Source: Planctomycetaceae bacterium
Lineage (GTDB): Bacteria > Planctomycetota > Planctomycetia > Pirellulales > Pirellulaceae
Direction of reading: 5' to 3'
Length of the DNA stretch: 18,843 nt
Assembly: GCA_002685655.1 (NCBI GenBank)
Contig: NYXM01000120.1
Location: 1-18,843, forward strand
The notes below the pieces were generated by a model. That model was not told the origin of the DNA. It saw only the letters and a list, made by a program, of their open reading frames with translations, and made no database searches. Shown in pieces: positions 1 through 7,097 of the stretch. Made by a program: the position numbers and the translations under genes. Numbering within the stretch: position 1 is the stretch's first letter; the number at the start of each line of letters is the position of its first letter.

Positions 1-1
1 C

Positions 2-82
2 TTGCTGGACATCGACGAACTTCTTGCCGACTTGGCTCCGGATCTGGCCAACGAGTGGTTCGCGGACGGCCAGCGGCCATAG
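2..82 (+). CDS. 3' end of an unidentified gene (partial)
   Basis: An open frame entering from the left edge encodes LLDIDELLADLAPDLANEWF plus six more residues, then stops at TAG (80-82). The residues form an acidic amphipathic helix, and third codon positions are mostly G or C, as in real genes of this window. It converges on the sulfatase ending at 164, and a small hairpin follows its stop. Only 26 codons are visible, so no family can be named. A chance open frame of this length is possible. Confidence 0.35.
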   Translation: MLDIDELLADLAPDLANEWFADGQRP

Positions 83-92
83 CGGAAGCTCC

Positions 93-119
93 CCCTCACC
101 CAACACCGTTGAGGGATTT
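93..119. terminator. weak hairpin between convergent genes
   Basis: CCCTCA (93-98) pairs with TGAGGG (110-115) across an 11-nt loop and is followed by ATTTT on the plus strand. It sits between the stop of the partial gene at 82 and the minus-strand sulfatase stop at 164. The stem is only 6 bp, so terminator function is tentative. Confidence 0.25.
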
Positions 120-163
120 TCACGCGGCACTGGCTGGCAACGACCTGGAGGATATGTCCGTCG

Positions 164-1687
164 TCACCGGGCTCGCCGCTTCACGTCCCAGTGGAACAGT
201 TCATTCTCTGTTACGAGTCGTAGGGTCTTCTTTGGAGTTCCGGCAGGTGCAAAGTTCTTTGGGGCAACAGCCAGAAGCTCTTGCTTCACGTCGCGATGTC
301 TTGAATCGCTCGCCAGGTTATTCCACTCGTGTGGATCGTTCTTAACGTTGTAAAGCTCCTCAGTACTGTCGCTGTAGTGGATGTAGCGCCACGTTTGATT
401 GATGATGGCGTATCCGCCTGGTTCCAGGTAAGGCAGCAACACGTTCCGGTCACGGGCAGTGGATGGGTCTTTTAGAGTCCCGGCAAGCGACGTTCCGTCG
501 AGTCCGTCGACGGCGGGTAGGCCGCAGATGTCGATCAGTGTTGGATACATGTCGATAAGGCTCACCGTTGCCTGGACGTCTGCTCCCTTGGCTATGCCGC
601 CGCCCGACCAGATAAGCGGCACGTTTGAGGTGCGTTCCCAAAGTGTGTGCTTTCCCCAATCGCCTTTCTCGCCGTGGTGATAGCCGTGATCGCTCCACAG
701 AATGACGATTGTGTTGTCAGCGTAAGGGCTCTCTCGGAGCGTTCGCAGAACTCGGCCGAGCATCGCGTCGGCGTAAGAAACCGAAGCGAGGTAGCCGTGA
801 ATCGCGTGCTCGACGGAGTCGGTCTCGACTAGTCGTTGATGAATCCGACTTCGGTTGGTCTTGGCTTTCTTCACTTTCTCGGGCAGGTCGTCAAGATCGT
901 CTTCTTTGTAAAGCGGCGGCTTGATCGCCTCGACATCGTAAAGGTCGAAATACTTCTGGGGCGCGTAGTTTGGGAAATGCGGCGTGTACAGCCCAACGCC
1001 AAGAAAGAAGGGGCCATCGTGGCGTTGGCGGAGAATGTCGCAAGCCCAATTAGTGCGGATCGTATCCGCCATCTCTTCTTCCCTGTCGTTGGGCACTTTT
1101 CCCCATTCGAGAAAGAACCTGTTGGCCGGCTTGCGGCCGATGTTGTAGATGCTGTTCGGATAAGGCTGCGGGATGGGAGTCTCATCGGTCCACGAATCCA
1201 GCGGCCAACCTTCTCGCTTCTGCCTCTCGCTACGAACAAAAAACTGCTCCCATCCTCGCAGATCGACGTAGCCAGCCGGATGATGGAAGAGTTTGCCCGT
1301 TCCGAAGGTTTTGTAACCTCCTTTTTGGAAAGTCATCTGCAAAGGCTGCAGGTCCGGATGGTCGTGGAAATAGACCTCCGTTGTGTAACAGCCTGTCGTT
1401 GAAGCGTGGCGGCCGGTGAAGATCGCCGTTCGTGACGGCGCGCAGAATGTGCCAGCAGTGTGTGCGTTGGAGAAGGTGACTCCTGATCGCGCCAGCGCAT
1501 CCATATTAGGCGTTTGGGCTTGTTCATACCCAAGAGGACCGACCCAATCGCAGAGGTCATCCAACGCAAAGAAGATCAAGTTGGGTCGTTCTGCTGCGGT
1601 TGCCGATGCCGTGACAAAGATCGATAGAACGGCGAATAACTGTCGACAAATCACTTTGTTGGTCCTGACAATTTGGATTGCTCTCAT
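164..1687 (-). CDS. exported sulfatase, iduronate-2-sulfatase-like
   Basis: A type I formylglycine-dependent sulfatase of about 507 residues, expected to hydrolyse sulfate esters on polysaccharides outside the cytoplasm. A Sec signal peptide (residues 1-32, ending TASATAA) precedes the alkaline-phosphatase-like fold. The metal-site start is LIFFALDDL with Asp43/Asp44. The formylglycine motif is FCAPSR, with Cys82 as the residue to be converted. GKLFHH (Lys132, His135), TPHFP (His237), SDHGYHHG (Asp333, His334) and a late Lys346 complete the usual active-site set. GKLFH and the DHGYHHGEKGDWGK stretch are typical of the iduronate-2-sulfatase/choline-sulfatase-like branch; the true substrate is unknown. 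The frame stays open to a GTG at 1765, but the ATG at 1687 puts the signal peptide at the N terminus and has GAGAG just upstream. It follows the neighbouring sulfatase on the same strand by 82 nt, so the two are probably co-transcribed. Confidence 0.93.
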   Translation of the reverse strand: MRAIQIVRTNKVICRQLFAVLSIFVTASATAAERPNLIFFALDDLCDWVGPLGYEQAQTPNMDALARSGVTFSNAHTAGTFCAPSRTAIFTGRHASTTGCYTTEVYFHDHPDLQPLQMTFQKGGYKTFGTGKLFHHPAGYVDLRGWEQFFVRSERQKREGWPLDSWTDETPIPQPYPNSIYNIGRKPANRFFLEWGKVPNDREEEMADTIRTNWACDILRQRHDGPFFLGVGLYTPHFPNYAPQKYFDLYDVEAIKPPLYKEDDLDDLPEKVKKAKTNRSRIHQRLVETDSVEHAIHGYLASVSYADAMLGRVLRTLRESPYADNTIVILWSDHGYHHGEKGDWGKHTLWERTSNVPLIWSGGGIAKGADVQATVSLIDMYPTLIDICGLPAVDGLDGTSLAGTLKDPSTARDRNVLLPYLEPGGYAIINQTWRYIHYSDSTEELYNVKNDPHEWNNLASDSRHRDVKQELLAVAPKNFAPAGTPKKTLRLVTENELFHWDVKRRAR

Positions 1688-1769
1688 TTCGCTCTCATGG
1701 GCCTTCTGTCTTCGATCTTGGCTGGAGTCTGGGAGTTCGGTTGCGAGGCGATGAGCGTGCACCACAACA

Positions 1770-3377
1770 CTATTTCAGCTTGGCAGCAAACTTCCTGAGC
1801 ATCGGTGCCAGGTCTTTCTGTTCCTTGCCCGGGACTGCATTTCCGCCTGGAACGAATTCGCCGAATGGACGGTTGGGGAATTGTTCAAGTTCTTGCTTCA
1901 GCATCCGTTTCATTTCTCGAAGCCGCTTGCGATTCGCCGGGTCCCTCGCCACGTTGGTCGTCTCTTCAGAGTCATTCATTAAGTCATAGAGCTGGTCGGC
2001 ATCAAAGGCGTCGGAGTGGTCCCTTGCTCGTGACACGCCACCACTTAGCCCCATCAACTGCTTGACGGATCGATGATTGCTCTTGATCGATTCAATCTGC
2101 TCTTTCGTATATCGTAGGGCAATGTAGTTCCAGTCTTTTGTTTTGACCGATCGAGCAGGGCCCATCTCGCCGTACACGTGCTTTCGCACCGCCTTGTTGG
2201 GATCATCAAACAGCGGTGTGATGCTGACACCGTCGATCTGGTAGTCACCTGGCAGAGCGACATTCGCGACGTCGAACCAGGTCGGTACAAAATCGGTATT
2301 CTGAATCAGCTCGTCGCACCGTACGCCGGGTTTGATCTTTGCCGGCCAGCGAATCAGGCAAGGCACTTCGGTGCCGCGGTTCTTCAGCAGTGATCCTTTG
2401 TAGACCGAACCGTGATCGGCGAGAAACAGTACGATCGTGTTGTCGGCGATGGCGTGTTTGTCCAGGCGGTCGAGCAGCATCCCCAGGCTGTCGTCCATCC
2501 ACAAATACCCGGCTTCCTGTTCGGTAAGTCCAGCCTGTTTGATTCGGTGCATCACGCTCCGGCGATCCATCAGCCCGATCGGCTTTTCAAGCATTCCCTC
2601 GTCGGTGACCAGCGGCTTGCTCAGTGACTTGTACCACTCGCCGTTCGGTCCGTGCAGCAACGTGGTGGCATAGTGCAGATAGAAAGGTCCGTCCTTATGC
2701 TGGTCGATGAACTCCAGCGCGGCATCGATCGTCCACTCCGGATTGTGTCCTTTGAACGGAGCTTTCATGTTCGCCCAATAGATATTCTCGACCCAGGTAA
2801 AACCACGCTCGCGAATCAACTCGCAGGCACGCTTTTGATTGTGCTGCTTCATGCGGCCAATCTCGGCAGTGAAGGCATCTCCTTTGTGGAGATAATTCCA
2901 ATCGAAATCCGCGGCGTTCGTTTGGTCGATGTGCGGGCCCACGTGATACTTGCCGACAAACCCCGTTGCGTATCCGTGGTCTGTGAGAACTTGGCCCACA
3001 TTCATGTTATCTGGTTCCAACTCGACGTTGAAGGCGGGCAAACCCTGCTGGCCTAGAGGACACTCATAGCGATAGTACTCCGACGTTGAAGATCCGGCGT
3101 AACGCCCCGTCAGGCAAGTGTAACGCGAAGGCGTGCAGACAGTACTCGTGACGTGAGCGTTCGACATCGTCATGCCTTCCCGAGCCAACCGATCGAGGTT
3201 GGGCGTCAAGACGTTCCCGCCATAGACGCTCGTCTCCGGTTTGTCGTAGTCATCGACCAAGAAGAAGATGATGTTCGGCGGCGTTGACTCTGCGAGAAGA
3301 ATCATCGGTGCGAGAACGGCGACACAGATTGTGAGGTATGCCGCCAGGCATAACGGTCGTTTGGAAATTGGCTTCAT
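1770..3377 (-). CDS. exported sulfatase (arylsulfatase-like)
   Basis: A second type I sulfatase, about 535 residues. The ATG at 3377 is preferred over an in-frame GTG at 3392 because AGAAGG lies at proper spacing before it. A hydrophobic signal peptide ends near LLAES (residue 29). Active-site landmarks are FFLVDDYD (Asp42/Asp43), VCTPSR with the formylglycine Cys81, GKYHVGPH (Lys143, His145), LLHGP (His242) and LADHGS (Asp321, His322), followed by Lys332. All key residues are present, so the enzyme should be active once modified. The sequence is clearly diverged from the downstream sulfatase (different K-x-H context and DHG context), so the pair is not a recent duplication and probably acts on different linkages of one sulfated glycan. 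No formylglycine-generating enzyme with its catalytic cysteines is in the window. Substrate unknown. Confidence 0.93.
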   Translation of the reverse strand: MKPISKRPLCLAAYLTICVAVLAPMILLAESTPPNIIFFLVDDYDKPETSVYGGNVLTPNLDRLAREGMTMSNAHVTSTVCTPSRYTCLTGRYAGSSTSEYYRYECPLGQQGLPAFNVELEPDNMNVGQVLTDHGYATGFVGKYHVGPHIDQTNAADFDWNYLHKGDAFTAEIGRMKQHNQKRACELIRERGFTWVENIYWANMKAPFKGHNPEWTIDAALEFIDQHKDGPFYLHYATTLLHGPNGEWYKSLSKPLVTDEGMLEKPIGLMDRRSVMHRIKQAGLTEQEAGYLWMDDSLGMLLDRLDKHAIADNTIVLFLADHGSVYKGSLLKNRGTEVPCLIRWPAKIKPGVRCDELIQNTDFVPTWFDVANVALPGDYQIDGVSITPLFDDPNKAVRKHVYGEMGPARSVKTKDWNYIALRYTKEQIESIKSNHRSVKQLMGLSGGVSRARDHSDAFDADQLYDLMNDSEETTNVARDPANRKRLREMKRMLKQELEQFPNRPFGEFVPGGNAVPGKEQKDLAPMLRKFAAKLK

Positions 3378-3418
3378 CTTGTCCCTTCTCACCTTTTCAC
3401 GGCTTATTTCGGTATGTT

Positions 3419-3448
3419 TTTGTAGACCTAGTCTTCCGGAATGGTCAA
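3419..3448 (-). promoter_or_regulatory. candidate promoter of the sulfatase pair
   Basis: On the minus strand TTGACC (3443-3448) is followed after 18 nt by TACAAA (3419-3424), about 40 nt before the start at 3377. The -35 is good, the -10 matches only four of six positions and the spacer is slightly long. Tentative. Confidence 0.28.
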
Positions 3449-3652
3449 CCAGATTTTCATCTCATGGACCACTCGCTCCATGTTGGGGCGTAGGAGCGTA
3501 ACAAAGTCACTGAGCCAGTTGAACATCCGCGATCGATGACCATCAAAACCAAGGAATCGCTCGTCTAGTCGAGCGCGCCGGTTCGTCGCCACCTCGTTCA
3601 CGTTAGGATCAGCCAAGAAGCAACTGTCGCGAAGCGATTGTAGGACGGGCAC
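3428..3652 (-). other. 74-codon open frame, doubtful gene
   Basis: A minus-strand frame of 74 codons ends LTIPED and contains MFNWLSDFVTLLRPN. No family is recognised. Its first codons lie inside the left arm of the palindrome at 3638-3699, it has no convincing ribosome-binding site, and it overlaps the candidate sulfatase promoter. It may be a decayed gene remnant or simply chance. Confidence 0.12.
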
Positions 3653-3699
3653 TCCTGCCCGTCTGATCGTTGGCGACGGCAGGAGTGCCCGTCCTACAA
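3638..3699. repeat. REP-like palindrome (TGTAGGACGGGCACTCC type)
   Basis: A near-perfect inverted repeat: left arm 3638-3663 beginning TTGTAGGACGGGCACTCC, right arm 3675-3699 ending GGAGTGCCCGTCCTACAA, with an 11-nt loop (3664-3674). The arms differ by one base (GCCCGTC against GCCGTC). From memory, palindromes with this core recur many times in planctomycete genomes, which suggests a REP-type mobile palindrome. It lies in the non-coding stretch between the sulfatase pair and the ankyrin gene. Confidence 0.8.
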
Positions 3700-3864
3700 A
3701 TGCGACAATTACTCATTGGTTCGTTGTTAGCATACACACTCGCCTGATGTGACGTAAGAAGTTGTACGGATTGCAGCTGAGAATCAGCCATCCATTTCTT
3801 TCTCTCACCTTCGTTACAAGAAGGTAACCGCAAGTGAACTTTCAAAACCGGATTTCACCAAGCG

Positions 3865-3961
3865 TGGCTGGGGTCGAGCGTAGTGAGCCCCCAGAAATCA
3901 GCGACCTGGGCTGGGGGCTCACCGATCAAAGCGTCGCTTGTGTGCCCGTCGACCCCAGCCA
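3865..3961. repeat. nested inverted repeat (GGCTGGGGTCGAGC type)
   Basis: Outer arms TGGCTGGGGTCGA (3865-3877) and TCGACCCCAGCCA (3949-3961) are exact reverse complements. Inside them GTGAGCCCCCAG (3883-3894) pairs exactly with CTGGGGGCTCAC (3911-3922). The right side carries about 20 extra bases between inner and outer arms. This is a second repeat family, unrelated to the one at 3638-3699; similar elements are frequent between genes in planctomycetes (recollection). It could also act as a terminator-like structure downstream of the ankyrin gene, which ends at 4047 on the minus strand, although no T-run follows. Confidence 0.75.
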
Positions 3962-4046
3962 ACCGGTGTAGGACTTGAAACTGCATCCTGCAATGCGTCC
4001 TACATCACGATGAGTCGACCCGTGATTCGATTCCGCCTTCTCGCTT

Positions 4047-6173
4047 TCAATCTTCCTCCCCACGCAGTATTTCGACGTCAAAGGTCACGTCGAAACGGTA
4101 GGAAGCGGAAGCGAAATTCGGTTTCTGTGGATTCTGCATCGATGCTGTACCACGGACTTTGCCATTCTTGACTGCGAACACTGTCTTTACGAAGTTGGGC
4201 CGGTCGATGTTGATTGAGTGATTATCGGCCACGACGTTCAAGTAGGTCAGCTTGCCAGATTCGTCAAATCGCAACTTCACACGCGGCCCGAACACGAAGG
4301 CGCCCGGTTCGCGCCCTTTCCGTCGTTCGTCTGGCACATTTTGAATCGCTGGCTTCTCGCTCAACACCACCGTCATCAGCTTTCTGGACTGCTTGACAAT
4401 CGTGTAGGCCATGGCGTTTTGGAGCCTATAGGTCTTGTCGTTCATGACCAGCGTGCCCTGGCGCTTCGGCTCATCTTTGAGCGGCGAAGCCGTGTTTTTC
4501 GCTGAAGACGCGTTGCCCGGCGATGCAGAAACGTCTTTTGAACGCGTCAGGTTGAACGTCATCTCCGGATTCAAAGCCAGTGGTGTCTTACCTTGAGAAT
4601 TCTTCACTTGGAAGTCGGCACCCAGGTCGATCAATCGTTGCGCCGTCTCCTGTTGGCCTGCTTTGACGGCAACATGTAGTGCCGTCCAGTTTCCTGAAGT
4701 CTTCAGGTTCACATCGGCCCCGAGCCTGGCTAGTTCTGCAACCACGTGTGTATGGCCCGCGTTGGCGGCAAACATGAGTGCAGTTCGTCCAAGATGATCC
4801 GGATGGTCGATGTCCGTGATATGCGGGATGAGCACTTGGACCATTCGCAGGTCACCACCCGCCGCCGCCCGATGGAAGACGGACTCGAGTTTGGCCGATG
4901 CAGGGGGGAGTTTTGCTCCCCGTTTCAGCAACTCTGCAACGATGTCGGCCTGGCGCTTGTTAAGCGCGACGGCCAACCGTTTGTCGAGAGTTCCCGATTG
5001 AACGCTGGCGGCTGTTGTCAACAACTGTGCGATCTCATCATTATCTTTCTGCTGCGCAAATTGAAGCGCCGTCCGTCCGCCTTTCATCATCGCATAAATG
5101 TTCGCCTCGTGATTAAGTAGCAGTCGCACGATATCCGTCCGGCTTTTCATTGTTGCCCAGATTAGTGGAGTGCGCCCAAGGTCATCCGCCGCGTCAACTT
5201 CCGCTCCAGCATCTAACAACATCGTTACGACGTGGGTGTGCCCGTTGTCCACCGCGTATTGCAGCGGCGTACCTTGATGAGTTGCCTGCCGGACATTTAT
5301 CTCGACAGCTGAATCCAACAGGACTTCAACGACTTCGAGCTGGCCAGTACTGCACGCCCGGTGCAGTGGGGCGAAGCCGTTTTCATCAAGTTGATTGAGC
5401 AGAGCGCGATTCGCCTTGAGGAAATGTCGTACATCGTCAGTTTTTCCTTGTGCGGCGGCAAGCCAGATGTTTCCTGATGTTGGCTTGTACGGCGTCAGAC
5501 TAGCGGGTGGAGTGCCTGTTTGCTTCGACTTCGGAATCGCAACGAGCGGCTTCGTTTTGGGAGCCGGTTGTTTCGTAGCGGTGGGGGCTTCCCCCACTTT
5601 TGTGAGAGGTCGCAGAATCTGGACGATCTGTGCGTGCCCATTCGTGTCGGCCCAGTCGAGTGGTGTCCGACGTCGTGTGTCCTTGGCGTTGAGATTGGCA
5701 TTCCGATCGACAAGCAGCTTGACAACGTCCAGATGCCCCCGTGCAGCGGCATATTGCAGCGGAGTGCCTTGAAACGTCGACTGCTTGACGTTGATCTCCG
5801 CCCCCGAATCTAACAGCAAAGTAACAGTATCCATTTGCCCGGCCAGGGCCGCCTTGTGCAGTGGCGCGAAGCCTTTTTCATCAGGTCGGTTCAGCAGACC
5901 GGAATCCGAATTCAGGTAATGTCGCACATCGTCAATACTCCCTTTCGCGGCGGCAAACCAGATGTTCGAAGATGTTGGCTCGTACGGCGGTTTGTCAGGC
6001 GTGCTGGCCACCGAGCTTTCAACATCGGCCGACGGATCGACAGCAGTTGTCGTACTTTTTGTTGTGGTCGGCTCGTATTGAACTGAAGGCTGTTCCGTTG
6101 CCTTCTCCGTATTCGAGCCACATCCGACCAGAAGACCCATGATTGCGATCAGAAGTAAAAAGCAATGTCTCAT
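4047..6173 (-). CDS. ankyrin-repeat lipoprotein with beta-rich C-terminal domain
   Basis: 708 residues starting at ATG 6173. The lipobox LVGC (Cys18) marks a lipoprotein; Gly at +2 favours the outer membrane by the Lol rule. A Thr/Ser/Pro linker follows to residue ~63. Ankyrin repeats fill residues ~64-190 and ~229-540, with repeated signatures such as GFAPLHKA, GTPLQYA, GRTPLIWA, GRTALMFA and NWTALHVA. Residues 64-190 and 229-354 are two copies of one module that begins PTSxNIWxAAAxG and shows DDVRHxL and GTPLQYA in the same order, separated by a charged Pro/Lys/Thr linker (191-228). Residues ~572-705 form a separate domain (GTLVMNDKTYRLQNA ... YRFDVTFDVEIL) predicted to be mostly beta strands; I have no name for it. 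Ankyrin arrays bind proteins, so a cell-envelope scaffold role is inferred. The frame runs open to 6374, but only the 6173 start gives a signal peptide. It is divergent from the quinoprotein operon. Confidence 0.88.
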   Translation of the reverse strand: MRHCFLLLIAIMGLLVGCGSNTEKATEQPSVQYEPTTTKSTTTAVDPSADVESSVASTPDKPPYEPTSSNIWFAAAKGSIDDVRHYLNSDSGLLNRPDEKGFAPLHKAALAGQMDTVTLLLDSGAEINVKQSTFQGTPLQYAAARGHLDVVKLLVDRNANLNAKDTRRRTPLDWADTNGHAQIVQILRPLTKVGEAPTATKQPAPKTKPLVAIPKSKQTGTPPASLTPYKPTSGNIWLAAAQGKTDDVRHFLKANRALLNQLDENGFAPLHRACSTGQLEVVEVLLDSAVEINVRQATHQGTPLQYAVDNGHTHVVTMLLDAGAEVDAADDLGRTPLIWATMKSRTDIVRLLLNHEANIYAMMKGGRTALQFAQQKDNDEIAQLLTTAASVQSGTLDKRLAVALNKRQADIVAELLKRGAKLPPASAKLESVFHRAAAGGDLRMVQVLIPHITDIDHPDHLGRTALMFAANAGHTHVVAELARLGADVNLKTSGNWTALHVAVKAGQQETAQRLIDLGADFQVKNSQGKTPLALNPEMTFNLTRSKDVSASPGNASSAKNTASPLKDEPKRQGTLVMNDKTYRLQNAMAYTIVKQSRKLMTVVLSEKPAIQNVPDERRKGREPGAFVFGPRVKLRFDESGKLTYLNVVADNHSINIDRPNFVKTVFAVKNGKVRGTASMQNPQKPNFASASYRFDVTFDVEILRGEED

Positions 6174-6184
6174 ACGATCCCCGC

Positions 6185-6374
6185 CATCATTTGGAGATAG
6201 CGAAACTTCACACCTTTCGACTGCCCGCGCTGGAGGCGCCGGTTCAGGCAGTTCGGATCGGAAGACAACTGACGATCGCCCTTGCCGTTCGAGCTGCGAA
6301 TGCAGGTAGTTCATCGCAATGCGTGAGAGCCAGGACTGTCTGTTGAACGATAACAAGCTACAAAACTCGCGCAA
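6185..6374 (-). pseudogene. possible ECF sigma factor relic
   Basis: In frame with, and directly upstream of, the ankyrin lipoprotein start, residues including FNRQSWLSRIAMNYLHSQLE followed by RQGRSS and PEPAPPARAVERCE resemble the end of region 2 of ECF sigma factors, where a Trp-Leu-x-x-Ile-Ala-x-Asn helix precedes a basic stretch and a linker to region 4. The frame is closed by TGA at 6375-6377, with nothing sigma-like beyond it, and no region 4 follows. If real, it is the leftover of a decayed sigma gene. The match is a short motif read by eye and may be chance. Confidence 0.2.
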
Positions 6375-6581
6375 TCAGGTCTCCTGCCTCAATTCAGCGG
6401 TTTTTCTTCGTCGCTATTGCATTAGACCGACAAGGTACCTAGATCTTTGGTCAAATTGGCAAGAAATGGGCAGATGCCTCTTCAAGCGTACAACGTTCTC
6501 AAAGGGTTCGTCGGCACGAAGAGTTCGGTGGGGAAGTCTTTTCTTGCTGTTGTTTTCGAATCTCTTGACTAGAATATGTCT

Positions 6582-6674
6582 AGCCTCGGCGTCGGCTCTG
6601 TCAGCTTCTGCCCCGCTGGCGTGTCACGTTTTGGGTGGTTTCATTTGCTGCAGCTTTTGGAACCACCCGAGGCT
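6582..6674. repeat. overlapping inverted repeats, possible RNA structure
   Basis: AGCCTCGG (6582-6589) is the exact reverse complement of CCGAGGCT (6667-6674). GGGTGGTT (6633-6640) is the exact reverse complement of AACCACCC (6661-6668). The two right arms overlap by two bases, so the pairings compete. A small palindrome CTAGA-N5-TCTAG begins at 6569. Function unknown. Confidence 0.4.
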
Positions 6675-7009
6675 TTCTTTCTTCTCATGCCGCCGAAATC
6701 GCTGGCGCAGATTTGCAAACTGCTCAAGTCGGTGACGACTGTCACGACAGCGCCTGAATCGGGGCCACTGCGGCACGGGTTGGGAGAATCCGACCTACTC
6801 ATCCACATAATGGGCTAAAGAAGGACCCCATAATTCGTTCCGTAGAACTTTCATTTCCACCGGCTGACAGACTTTGTCACTTTGGAGGTTGGGGAGAGCT
6901 TTGAACATGTCCTTCTCCCCTTCTCCTCCTTCTTCTCCGCGGCCGCCTTGCTATCGCTCGCATGGGCCGAGCCGAGTTTCGCCGGGCTAGTTCAGATGCG
7001 TCACATTAC

Positions 7010-7037
7010 TTGATTCGCGCACGGCGGTTGATATGAT
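7010..7037 (+). promoter_or_regulatory. candidate sigma70-type promoter of the quinoprotein operon
   Basis: TTGATT (7010-7015) and TATGAT (7032-7037) are separated by 16 nt, five of six matches to each consensus hexamer. Transcription from about 7044 would leave a leader of roughly 55 nt before the GTG start and its GGAGG site. It is the best promoter-like sequence in the window. Confidence 0.45.
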
Positions 7038-7097
7038 GGCGGCTGTCCGACGTCGAAACGCCACGATTTTGATCTTTTCAGAAAACAGGGAGGCGTT

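Larger units (their letters stand above)
3393..4046. other. intergenic region, repeats only
   Basis: About 650 bases between the ankyrin lipoprotein gene and the sulfatase pair. It holds the two inverted repeats and a candidate promoter listed separately, plus a doubtful 74-codon frame. Nothing else with coding character was recognised. Confidence 0.7.
6174..7097. other. divergent intergenic region
   Basis: About 920 bases separate the start of the ankyrin lipoprotein (minus) from the quinoprotein operon (plus). Apart from the possible sigma relic and a candidate promoter it contains inverted repeats at 6569-6674 and a pyrimidine-rich run around 6911-6940. Open frames here have Cys/Ser/Arg-rich, non-protein-like compositions and were not accepted as genes. 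Confidence 0.6.

Noticed and set aside
6319..6818. Plus-strand open frames of 138 and 80 codons in the divergent region
   Set aside because: Cys/Ser/Arg-rich or low-information sequence, no ribosome-binding site, no recognised motif, and overlap with inverted repeats.
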